Shown: one piece after another, positions 9,235-17,334 of the stretch
How the letters are laid out: every line of letters starts with the position of its first letter
How positions within the stretch are numbered: the stretch's first letter is position 1
Assembly: GCA_028724585.1 (NCBI GenBank)
Contig: JAQYCQ010000019.1
Coordinates: forward strand, 93,017 to 157,016
From: Bacillota bacterium
Lineage (GTDB): Bacteria > Bacillota > Clostridia > Peptostreptococcales > Anaerovoracaceae
Length of the DNA: 64,000 bases
Reading direction: 5' to 3'
Notes under the pieces: generated by a model
What the model was told of the DNA's origin: nothing
Seen by the model: only the letters and a program-made list of their open reading frames with translations
The model's database searches: none
Translations under genes and position numbers: made by a program

Positions 9235-10395
9235 ATGGAGAAAAAGAAATATCTGCTGCTTGAAAACGGAAAAGTTTTCGAAGGCAAATCCTTCGGTGCC
9301 GGGGGCGATATAACCGGAGAAGTCGTATTTACAACGGCCATGACCGGTTATCTCGAGACGCTCACCGATCCAAGCTATTACGGTCAGATCGTTATTCAGA
9401 CGTTCCCTCTGATCGGAAACTACGGAGTTATTCCAGAGGACTTTGAGAGCAGAAAGTCTTTTGTAAAAGGATATATTGTAAGAGACTGGTGTCAGGAGCC
9501 TTCCAATTTCAGAAATCAGGGAGATCTTGACACCTTTTTGCGGGAGCAGAATATTCCTGGTATCTACGGAATAGACACCAGAGCCCTTACAAGAATGGTA
9601 AGGGAGAACGGTGTTATGAACGGCATGCTCCTTTCAGAGCTTCCTGAAGATATCGATGCTGCTGTCGCCGAGCTTAAGAAATACACAATCGTAGAGGCGG
9701 TGGCATCCACTTCGACAGATAAAGAGGAGCATTACAACTATAAGGACGAACGTCCTGACTGGTCGGGCCTGTGTGATTTCGCCTGGCCGCCTGAGGAGCT
9801 GGGCGACAAGCCTCCTAAGAAGGTAGTCCTGCTCGATCTGGGCGCTAAGCGCAATATCGCGAGAGAGCTTTCAAGACACGGCTGCGATGTTACAGTAGTT
9901 CCTTACGACACAAAGGCTGACGAGATCATCGCTATGAAGCCGGACGGCATCATGCTTTCCAACGGTCCTGGAGATCCTTCGGAAAACGTTGAGGTCATAG
10001 CCGAGATCGCCAAGCTCTATCAGAGCGGCATTCCTATCTTCGGCATCTGCCTGGGACACCAGCTGCTGGCGCTCGCGGCAGGCGGACGTACAGAAAAGAT
10101 GAAGTACGGCCACAGAGGAGCCAACCACCCGGTCAAGAGGCTGAGCGACGGACGTATCTTCATAACCAGCCAGAACCACGGCTACTGTGTAGTGGCTGAC
10201 AGCCTCCCTGATTTCGCTGAGGAAAGCTACACAAACGCAAATGACGGCACCTGCGAAGGTGTTAATTATAAGGACAGACCGGTATTCTCAGTACAGTTTC
10301 ACCCTGAAGCGTCAGGCGGACCGCACGATTCCGATTTTCTGTTCGAAGATTTTATCAAACTGATGGAGGAGGTCGACGTTAATGCCGTTAAATAG
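9235..10395 (+). CDS. carA: carbamoyl-phosphate synthase, small (glutaminase) subunit
   Basis: 386-residue glutamine amidotransferase subunit that hydrolyses glutamine and channels ammonia to CarB for carbamoyl phosphate (pyrimidines and arginine). The N-terminal CPSase small-chain domain opens with LLENGKVFEGKSFG and includes GEVVFTTAMTGYLETLTDPSY. The C-terminal class I glutaminase domain has the nucleophile elbow GICLGHQLLALAAGG with Cys near residue 271, and the His/Glu of the triad in QFHPEASGGPHDS. The stop overlaps the carB start by 14 bases. Length and motifs are fully standard. Confidence 0.97.
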   Translation: MEKKKYLLLENGKVFEGKSFGAGGDITGEVVFTTAMTGYLETLTDPSYYGQIVIQTFPLIGNYGVIPEDFESRKSFVKGYIVRDWCQEPSNFRNQGDLDTFLREQNIPGIYGIDTRALTRMVRENGVMNGMLLSELPEDIDAAVAELKKYTIVEAVASTSTDKEEHYNYKDERPDWSGLCDFAWPPEELGDKPPKKVVLLDLGAKRNIARELSRHGCDVTVVPYDTKADEIIAMKPDGIMLSNGPGDPSENVEVIAEIAKLYQSGIPIFGICLGHQLLALAAGGRTEKMKYGHRGANHPVKRLSDGRIFITSQNHGYCVVADSLPDFAEESYTNANDGTCEGVNYKDRPVFSVQFHPEASGGPHDSDFLFEDFIKLMEEVDVNAVK

Positions 10396-13300
10396 CAAGC
10401 TCAAGAAAGTAATGGTAATTGGTTCCGGACCTATCGTTATCGGACAGGCAGCGGAATTCGACTACGCCGGCACTCAGGCGTGCAGGGCGCTCAAGCAGGA
10501 AGGTCTCGAGGTAGTACTCGTAAACTCCAACCCTGCCACTATCATGACAGATAACCAGATGGCGGATGCCATCTACATCGAGCCGCTCACACTCGATGTC
10601 GTAAAGAGGATCATAAAGAAAGAAAAGCCTGACGGACTCCTGTCGACACTGGGCGGCCAGACAGGCCTCACCCTGTCCATGCAGCTGGCCAAGGAAGGCT
10701 TTCTCGAGGAGCAGGGAGTAATGCTCCTGGGAGCTAACCCTGAAACCATCGATAAGGCAGAGGACAGACAGCAGTTCAAGGATACTATGGAGGCTATCGG
10801 ACAGCCTGTCATCCCTTCGATCGTAGTAAACGACGTAGAGTCGGCTGTTGATTTCGCCAATGAGATCGGCTACCCGATCATCATCCGTCCGGCGTTTACG
10901 CTCGGAGGCACAGGCGGCGGCATCGTAAACAACGAAGCTGAGCTCCGCGAGATCACTGCTAACGGCCTCAGGCTTTCACCTATCACACAGGTACTTGTAG
11001 AGAAGTCCATCGCTGGATGGAAAGAGATAGAGTTCGAGGTAATGAGAGACTCCAAGGGCAACGTTATCACAGTCTGCTCCATGGAGAACTTCGACCCGGT
11101 AGGAGTACACACAGGCGACAGTATCGTAATCGCTCCTTGTGTAACGCTTTCAGATAAAGAATACCAGATGCTCAGAAGCGCGGCTCTCAGCATCATTTCA
11201 GAGCTGAAGGTAGAAGGCGGCTGCAACTGCCAGTTCGCTCTTAAGCCGGACAGCTTCGAATACGCTGTAATCGAGGTAAACCCTAGAGTTTCCAGATCTT
11301 CAGCCCTGGCTTCAAAGGCAACAGGTTATCCTATCGCCAAGGTGGCAGCTAAGATCGCCATCGGCTTTACTCTCGACGAGATCAAGAATGCCGTAACAGG
11401 AAACACATACGCCTGCTTCGAGCCTGCTCTCGACTATGTAGTCGTTAAATTCCCTAAGTGGCCGTTCGACAAGTTCGTATACGCTAAGAGAACGCTGGGA
11501 ACTCAGATGAAGGCTACAGGCGAGGTAATGGCCATAGGCCAGACCTTCGAGGAAGCCCTTATGAAAGCTGTCAGAGGCTGTGAGATCGGCCATAAGACAC
11601 TCGACGCGGAGCACCTGAGAGCTAAGTCGGACGAAGAGATCCGCGATAAGATCAGCGTATGCGACGACGAGAGGCTGTTCGTGCTCTATCAGGCTCTTTC
11701 AAGAGGAATCGCGACTGTAGATGAAATACACGATATAACGAAGATCGACAAGTGGTTCCTCGAAAAGATCGTAAATATAGTAAATATGGAGAAACGTCTT
11801 GGCAGCGAGAAGCTGGACGATACGCTTTATCTCGACGCTAAGAAGATGTCCTTCCTCGATACAGAGATAGAGCGCCTTTCAGGCCAGACTATCCAGAACA
11901 AGCGCCACGCCGTCTACAAGATGGTAGATACATGCGCCGCGGAGTTCGATGCCGAGACACCTTACTTCTACTCGACATATGACGATGAGAATGAAGCTGA
12001 GTCCTTCATCAGAGAGCAGAAGCGCGAGGATGATCCTAAGGGAACTATCATCGTATTCGGATCAGGCCCTATCAGGATCGGACAGGGTATAGAGTTCGAC
12101 TATTCGTCAGTACAGTGCGTATGGGCTCTTAAGAAGGCGGGATACGAGGTTGTCATAGTAAACAACAACCCTGAGACAGTATCCACTGACTTCGATACTG
12201 CTGACAGGCTGTACTTCGAGCCGCTCACTGATGAAGACGTCATGAACATCATCAATACCGAGAAGCCGGATGCTGTTGTAGTAGCTTACGGCGGCGGAAC
12301 TGCCATCAAGCTCACAAAGCACCTTAACGAGCACGGCGTACGCATACTCGGAACACCTGCCGACAGTATAGACATGGCAGAGGACAGAGAGAGATTCGAC
12401 GAGCTCCTGGGAGAGCTCCAGATAAAGCGCGCTGAGGGCCTTACTGTAATGACTACAGAAGAGGCTCTGGAAGCAGCCAACAGGATCGGATATCCTGTAC
12501 TCATGCGTCCTTCCTACGTACTGGGCGGCCAGAACATGATCATCGCCTTCGACGATGACGATATCAAGGAATACATGGCTATCATCCTCAGGCAGGATAT
12601 AGAGAACCCTATCCTCATAGACAAGTACCTGCAGGGCATAGAGCTCGAGGTAGACGCTATCTGCGACGGAAAGGACATCCTGATCCCTGGTATCATGGAG
12701 CATATCGAGAGGACAGGTATCCACTCAGGAGACTCGATCGCTGTATATCCTGCATGGAACATCACAGACGACATTATAGAAAAGATCATAGACCAGTCAG
12801 CTAAGCTGGCTCTTTCGATGAAGACTCTCGGCCTGGTAAACATCCAGTACCTGATCTACCACAATGACCTCTATGTCATTGAGGTAAACCCGAGATCATC
12901 GAGAACAGTACCTTACATCAGCAAGGTAACAGGCGTACCTATGGTAGAGCTCGCTACACGCGCTATGCTCGGCGAAAAGCTCGCTGACATGGGCTACGGC
13001 ACAGGCCTCTACAGAAAGAGCGCTTACTATGCTGTAAAGGTTCCGGTATTCTCATTTGAGAAGCTGATAAACGTAGATACTCATCTGGGACCTGAAATGA
13101 AATCCACAGGAGAAGTACTCGGCATCGCTTCTACACTCGAAGAAGCCCTCTACAAGGGTCTCGTAGCAGCAGGCTACAAGATGAAGAGGAACGGCGGAGT
13201 ACTCATCACCGTAAGGGACAGAGACAAGCCGGAGATCGCCGATATAGCCAGAGGCTTCGCGGAGCTCGGATTCGACCTCTACGCTACAGAAGGAACAGCC

Positions 13301-14434
13301 AGGGTCATCGAAGGCGAAGGCATGACAGTCCATCACGTAGACAAGATCCACGAGTCCGACAACAATTGCATGACAGTCATAGAGAGAGGCATCGTAGACT
13401 ACGTTATCTCAACTGACTCGAGAGGACGTATCCCTACAAAGGATTCAGTAAGGATCAGAAGAAAGACAGTAGAGCACGATATTCCGTGCCTGACTTCAAT
13501 AGATACCGCCAACGCTCTCGTAAAGAGCCTCAGATCCAGATTTACACAGGACTGCACTGAGCTCGTAAATATCAACGACATGAGGGAAGAGCGTCAGAAG
13601 CTCCACTTCATGAAGCTGAGCGGAACCAGCAACGACTATATATACTTCAACTGCTTCGACCAGCATATCGACAATCCGGGAGGACTCTCGGTAATGCTCT
13701 CAGACAGGCACCTGGGAATCGGCGGAGACGGTATCTGCCTCATCTATCCATCGAAGATAGCTGACGCGCGCGTAGAGCTGATAAATAAAGACGGTACAGA
13801 CGGAGGCCTTTCCGGCAACGCTCTCAGATGCGTAGGAAAATACCTGCACGATTCGGGTATCGCTCCTAAGGATACCGTAACAGTAGAGGCCGATAACGAG
13901 CTTCTCGAGATAGATCTCATCAAGAGATACGGCGAAGTTGTAGCAGCAAGCGTAGACATGGGCGAAGTACGCCTGGAGCCTGAGCTCATTCCGGTAAATA
14001 TCGCGGCCGATAAGGTCATAGACGAGCCGGTAACTATAGGCAGCAGGGACTACAACATCACATGCGTGAGCATAGGCAACCCTCACTGCGTGGTATTCGT
14101 CAAGAATGTGGACAATATCGACGTTCCTAAGATCGGACCGGTATTCGAGCACAACAAGCTGTTCCCTGAACGTACAAATACAGAATTCGTAAAAGTCATA
14201 AGCCCGACTAAGATCAAGATGAGAGTATGGGAGCGCGGAAACGGTGAAACATGGGCATGCGGCACGGGAGCATGCGCTGCAGTCGTAGCGGCTGTTGAGA
14301 ACGGTTTCTGTGAAAAGGACAAGGAGATCACTGTCCAGCTGATCGGCGGAGAACTGAAGATCCTCTACTCGCACGGCAGAGTAAGGCTTACAGGAGACTG
14401 CCGCCAGATCTTCGAAGGAAACATTATCGTATAG
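10382..14434 (+). CDS. carB: fusion: carbamoyl-phosphate synthase large subunit + diaminopimelate-epimerase-like domain
   Basis: 1350-residue polypeptide in one uninterrupted frame. Residues 1 to ~1073 are a full CarB: two ATP-grasp halves (second starts at GTIIVFGSGPIRIGQGIEFD, ~555) and the MGS-like allosteric domain ending near VRIRRKTVEHDIPCL. Residues ~1078-1350 are a complete DapF-like epimerase, beginning LHFMKLSGTSNDY with SDRHLGIGGDG, and ending near the usual DapF length. The second catalytic Cys is present (ETWACGTGACA, Cys1293), but the first, normally in CGNxxRC, is Ser1144 (LSGNALRCVG). DapF normally interconverts LL- and meso-diaminopimelate using both thiols, so the activity of this half is uncertain. 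No stop or obvious separate RBS precedes the DapF part, although an in-frame ATG exists at 13609. Confidence 0.93.
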   Translation: MPLNSKLKKVMVIGSGPIVIGQAAEFDYAGTQACRALKQEGLEVVLVNSNPATIMTDNQMADAIYIEPLTLDVVKRIIKKEKPDGLLSTLGGQTGLTLSMQLAKEGFLEEQGVMLLGANPETIDKAEDRQQFKDTMEAIGQPVIPSIVVNDVESAVDFANEIGYPIIIRPAFTLGGTGGGIVNNEAELREITANGLRLSPITQVLVEKSIAGWKEIEFEVMRDSKGNVITVCSMENFDPVGVHTGDSIVIAPCVTLSDKEYQMLRSAALSIISELKVEGGCNCQFALKPDSFEYAVIEVNPRVSRSSALASKATGYPIAKVAAKIAIGFTLDEIKNAVTGNTYACFEPALDYVVVKFPKWPFDKFVYAKRTLGTQMKATGEVMAIGQTFEEALMKAVRGCEIGHKTLDAEHLRAKSDEEIRDKISVCDDERLFVLYQALSRGIATVDEIHDITKIDKWFLEKIVNIVNMEKRLGSEKLDDTLYLDAKKMSFLDTEIERLSGQTIQNKRHAVYKMVDTCAAEFDAETPYFYSTYDDENEAESFIREQKREDDPKGTIIVFGSGPIRIGQGIEFDYSSVQCVWALKKAGYEVVIVNNNPETVSTDFDTADRLYFEPLTDEDVMNIINTEKPDAVVVAYGGGTAIKLTKHLNEHGVRILGTPADSIDMAEDRERFDELLGELQIKRAEGLTVMTTEEALEAANRIGYPVLMRPSYVLGGQNMIIAFDDDDIKEYMAIILRQDIENPILIDKYLQGIELEVDAICDGKDILIPGIMEHIERTGIHSGDSIAVYPAWNITDDIIEKIIDQSAKLALSMKTLGLVNIQYLIYHNDLYVIEVNPRSSRTVPYISKVTGVPMVELATRAMLGEKLADMGYGTGLYRKSAYYAVKVPVFSFEKLINVDTHLGPEMKSTGEVLGIASTLEEALYKGLVAAGYKMKRNGGVLITVRDRDKPEIADIARGFAELGFDLYATEGTARVIEGEGMTVHHVDKIHESDNNCMTVIERGIVDYVISTDSRGRIPTKDSVRIRRKTVEHDIPCLTSIDTANALVKSLRSRFTQDCTELVNINDMREERQKLHFMKLSGTSNDYIYFNCFDQHIDNPGGLSVMLSDRHLGIGGDGICLIYPSKIADARVELINKDGTDGGLSGNALRCVGKYLHDSGIAPKDTVTVEADNELLEIDLIKRYGEVVAASVDMGEVRLEPELIPVNIAADKVIDEPVTIGSRDYNITCVSIGNPHCVVFVKNVDNIDVPKIGPVFEHNKLFPERTNTEFVKVISPTKIKMRVWERGNGETWACGTGACAAVVAAVENGFCEKDKEITVQLIGGELKILYSHGRVRLTGDCRQIFEGNIIV

Positions 14435-14458
14435 CGCTTTATCCTAGGAGAAAGAAAT

Positions 14459-16102
14459 ATGAAAGATTTAAAGTACATCTTCGTTACCGGGGGCGTCGTA
14501 TCAGGCCTCGGCAAAGGTATAACGGCCGCTTCGCTGGGCAGGCTGCTCAAAGCTAAGGGATATAAAGTGATATCCCAGAAACTGGACCCGTATATCAACG
14601 TCGATCCGGGAACTATGAGCCCGTATCAGCACGGCGAAGTATTCGTAACAGAGGACGGCGCTGAAACAGACCTGGACCTCGGACATTACGAAAGATTCAT
14701 AGACGAGAACCTTAACAAGTACTCCAACCTGACTACAGGCAAGGTATACTGGAACGTTCTCAATAAGGAGCGCAGAGGCGACTACCTGGGAGAAACTATC
14801 CAGGTCATCCCTCACATCACAAATGAGATAAAGAATTTCATATACTCAGTAGGTAAAAAGGCTGACGCCGATATCGTAATCACAGAGATAGGCGGAACGA
14901 CCGGCGACATAGAGAGCCAGCCGTTCATCGAAGCTATCCGTCAGCTTTCTCTGGAAGTAGGCAGCGAAAACACCCTGTTCATCCACGTGACTCTGATCCC
15001 TTATCTCGAGGGATCAGGCGAGTTCAAGTCAAAGCCGACCCAGCACTCGGTCAAGGAGCTCCGCTCCATGGGCGTTTCTCCTGACATCATCGTGGCACGC
15101 TGCAGCATGCCTGTAACTGACAGCATCCGCCGCAAGATATCCCTGTTCTGCAACGTTCCGGAGGACTGCGTCATCAACAACACCACAGTACCTGTGCTTT
15201 ACGAGGCTCCTATGATGCTCGAGGAGAGCAATTTCTCCAAGATAGTCTGCAGAGAGCTGGGTCTCGAAGACCGCGAGAGCGACATGTCAGAATGGGAAGC
15301 TATGATCAAGCGCATCCATTCCAGCCACAGGAAGGTCAAGATCGGCCTGGTAGGAAAATACGTAAAGCTGCATGATGCTTACCTGTCAGTAGCCGAAGCC
15401 CTCAGGCACGGCGGCTGGGAAAACAGCGCGAATGTAGAGATAGATTGGATAAACTCAGAGGAAGTCGTTAACGACACTGTAGACAAGATGCTCTCAGACT
15501 GCGACGGTATCCTCATACCGGGCGGATTCGGCGACAGAGGCATCGAAGGCAAGATCACAGCTATCAAATACGCTAGGGAGCACGACATCCCTATGCTCGG
15601 CATCTGCCTGGGCATGCAGCTGGCTGTAGTGGATTTCGCCAGGAACGTACTCGGCTTATCCGACGCCAACTCCAGCGAATTCGCTCCTGAATGCGGTTCG
15701 CCTGTCATCCACTGGATGGCTGACCAGCGCGGAAACATCCAGATGGGCGGAACTATGAGACTGGGAGCTTACCCTTGCGACATCAAGCCGGACACAAGGC
15801 TGGCCGACGCTTACGGCGCGGCTAATACTGAGGTTCAGGAACGCCACAGACACAGATACGAGTTCAACAACTCATACAGAGAGCGTTTCGAGAACGCAGG
15901 CGTGGTATTCTCGGGACTTTCACCTGACGGCAGACTGGTAGAGGCTATGGAGATCCCTGACAAGAGATTCTTCATCGGCGTACAGTTCCACCCTGAATTC
16001 AAGAGCAGGCCTAACAAGGCTCATCCGCTCTTCAGAGAACTTATCAAGGCTGCCCTCAAGTACAGAGAAGAACGCACAGGAAGCTCCGAAGACGCTGAAT
16101 AA
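14459..16102 (+). CDS. pyrG: CTP synthase
   Basis: Glutamine-dependent amination of UTP to CTP. The 547-residue protein has the N-terminal synthetase domain starting [17 protein letters not shown] (P-loop) with [18 protein letters not shown], and a C-terminal class I glutaminase domain with [15 protein letters not shown] (nucleophile Cys) and the QFHPEF His/Glu pair. It follows carA-carB by 24 bases behind TAGGAGAAAG, so pyrimidine precursor and CTP synthesis share an operon. Both CarA and PyrG consume glutamine, which fits the nearby glnN and ANTAR regulator. No irregularities seen. Confidence 0.97.
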   Translation: MKDLKYIFVTGGVVSGLGKGITAASLGRLLKAKGYKVISQKLDPYINVDPGTMSPYQHGEVFVTEDGAETDLDLGHYERFIDENLNKYSNLTTGKVYWNVLNKERRGDYLGETIQVIPHITNEIKNFIYSVGKKADADIVITEIGGTTGDIESQPFIEAIRQLSLEVGSENTLFIHVTLIPYLEGSGEFKSKPTQHSVKELRSMGVSPDIIVARCSMPVTDSIRRKISLFCNVPEDCVINNTTVPVLYEAPMMLEESNFSKIVCRELGLEDRESDMSEWEAMIKRIHSSHRKVKIGLVGKYVKLHDAYLSVAEALRHGGWENSANVEIDWINSEEVVNDTVDKMLSDCDGILIPGGFGDRGIEGKITAIKYAREHDIPMLGICLGMQLAVVDFARNVLGLSDANSSEFAPECGSPVIHWMADQRGNIQMGGTMRLGAYPCDIKPDTRLADAYGAANTEVQERHRHRYEFNNSYRERFENAGVVFSGLSPDGRLVEAMEIPDKRFFIGVQFHPEFKSRPNKAHPLFRELIKAALKYREERTGSSEDAE

Positions 16103-16122
16103 AGACCGGGACGGCAGAAGCT

Positions 16123-16977
16123 ATGATATACAGCACTAAGACCTTGAAAATGGCCGTGATAGGCGACCCCATAGACCATTCCATATCTCCCTTCATGCAC
16201 GGCAGGATAATAGAAGAGCACGGCTATGACGCGCTCTATATCCCTGTGCTTGTCCATGGAGACGAGACAGGCAGATTCACAGATGCCGCGAAATACCTGG
16301 GCTTCAGCGGCTTCAATGCCACAATGCCCCACAAGATCAATCTTCTGGACATAGTGGACCACGTGGATCCGGCAGCCGCCTATTGCGGAGCGATAAATAC
16401 AGTAAAGATCAGAAACGGCGAAGCCTCCGGCTACAATACCGATGCTCCCGGCCTTCTCGCTGCCCTTAAAAACAGGGAATTCGAGATAAAAGGAGCTAAG
16501 GTCATGATCATAGGCGCGGGCGGAGCATCAGGCGCCGCGGCGCACGCTTTCGGTTCTGCGGGAGCATCGTCTATAACTGTCCTCAACAGGACTCTGGCAA
16601 AAGCTGAACAGCTCACGTCGGATATAGACTGCGCCAGGGCGAAGGAATTAGATCAGGAAAACCTGAGATCCTGCGCCGCGGAAGCTGACCTAATCGTCAA
16701 CTGTACACCGCTGGGAATGACAGGCGTAAAAGGTGATTTCGACGATCTTTCCTTCCTGGACGATACCAAAGCCTTTGTCGCTGACCTCATCTACAACCCA
16801 TGGAGGACTAAATTCCTTGCGCGGGCGGAAGAAAGAGGCCTGAAGGTGATGAACGGCCTGGATCTGCTGATATATCAGGGACTGCTCTCATTCCAGATCT
16901 TCACCGATATAGAACTGGATCTGGACGCGGAATACCGGTATCTTTTCCCTTTATGCAGGGAAAGGCTGTCGCTGTAA
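16123..16977 (+). CDS. aroE: shikimate dehydrogenase
   Basis: 284-residue NADP-dependent shikimate dehydrogenase reducing 3-dehydroshikimate in aromatic amino-acid synthesis. The substrate loop is DHSISPFMHG, the catalytic Lys is in TMPHKINLLD, the Asp in GYNTDAPGLL, and the cofactor fold is GAGGASGAAAHAF followed by NRT, the residues that favour NADP. The C-terminal YQGLLSFQIF helix is typical. It lies 20 bases after pyrG with a weak SD and is presumably the last gene of the car-pyrG unit, since GGA-type hairpins follow directly. A quinate/shikimate dehydrogenase paralogue cannot be excluded. Confidence 0.92.
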   Translation: MIYSTKTLKMAVIGDPIDHSISPFMHGRIIEEHGYDALYIPVLVHGDETGRFTDAAKYLGFSGFNATMPHKINLLDIVDHVDPAAAYCGAINTVKIRNGEASGYNTDAPGLLAALKNREFEIKGAKVMIIGAGGASGAAAHAFGSAGASSITVLNRTLAKAEQLTSDIDCARAKELDQENLRSCAAEADLIVNCTPLGMTGVKGDFDDLSFLDDTKAFVADLIYNPWRTKFLARAEERGLKVMNGLDLLIYQGLLSFQIFTDIELDLDAEYRYLFPLCRERLSL

Positions 16978-16991
16978 GATCAGCGGTTTAC

Positions 16992-17006
16992 GCCGCCTCC
17001 GGCGGC
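16992..17006. repeat. GGA-loop mini-hairpin (copy 3)
   Basis: Perfect stem GCCGCC/GGCGGC with TCC loop, just downstream of aroE and three bases from copy 4. Confidence 0.75.
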
Positions 17007-17009
17007 AGG

Positions 17010-17024
17010 GTCCGCGGAGCGGAC
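17010..17024. repeat. GGA-loop mini-hairpin (copy 4)
   Basis: Perfect stem GTCCGC/GCGGAC with GGA loop. The same 15-mer recurs at 61787, and its reverse complement at 6734. Confidence 0.75.
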
Positions 17025-17141
17025 GCAGAGTGAGCTGTTTTACTTCGTCATAACAATGATTTTGGCAAATGTTTTACGGCGACAGTACTGTAAAATACCT
17101 TTATACAATAAAAATTTCGTATACATAAATTGAATTTTATG

Positions 17142-17170
17142 TTGACAAGTGCTTAGAGTGATAGTATATT
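17142..17170 (+). promoter_or_regulatory. sigma-A promoter of glnN
   Basis: TTGACA (17142-17147), exactly 17 bases, TATATT (17165-17170). This is one of the best promoter matches in the window. Transcription should start near 17177. Confidence 0.85.
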
Positions 17171-17190
17171 AAGCATTGTGAAAAGCAAAG

Positions 17191-17224
17191 GCGCTATAGA
17201 TCGTACGATCTGTGGCGCTTTTTT
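17191..17224 (+). terminator. intrinsic terminator in the glnN leader (attenuator candidate)
   Basis: A 12-bp stem (GCGCTATAGATC against GATCTGTGGCGC, with two G-T pairs) and a GTAC loop, followed by six T. It begins only ~14 nt after the expected start of the glnN transcript, so most transcripts should stop here unless termination is relieved. Confidence 0.8.
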
Positions 17225-17334
17225 ATTTTGATCATCAAATCGGATTGTATCCCGGCTGACCGGCCGGCGACAGTTGGATTTAGATAATAAGCCTCAAATG
17301 AAATTAAATGTATCTTTGTGAAAGGAGCATACTT

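Larger units (their letters stand above)
16978..17334. other. aroE-glnN intergenic and glnN leader
   Basis: No gene. It contains two adjacent mini-hairpins (16992-17006, 17010-17024), a strong sigma-A promoter at 17142-17170, and an intrinsic terminator at 17191-17224, all before glnN. Confidence 0.75.

Noticed and set aside
13560..13640. CarB-DapF fusion as a sequencing artefact
   Set aside because: Not fully excluded, but the frame and codon use are continuous and both domains are full length, so the fusion is reported as real with the check stated.
17191..17224. ANTAR target hairpins in the glnN leader
   Set aside because: There is only one hairpin after the predicted transcript start, and no six-base loop with the expected A and G; it reads as a plain terminator.
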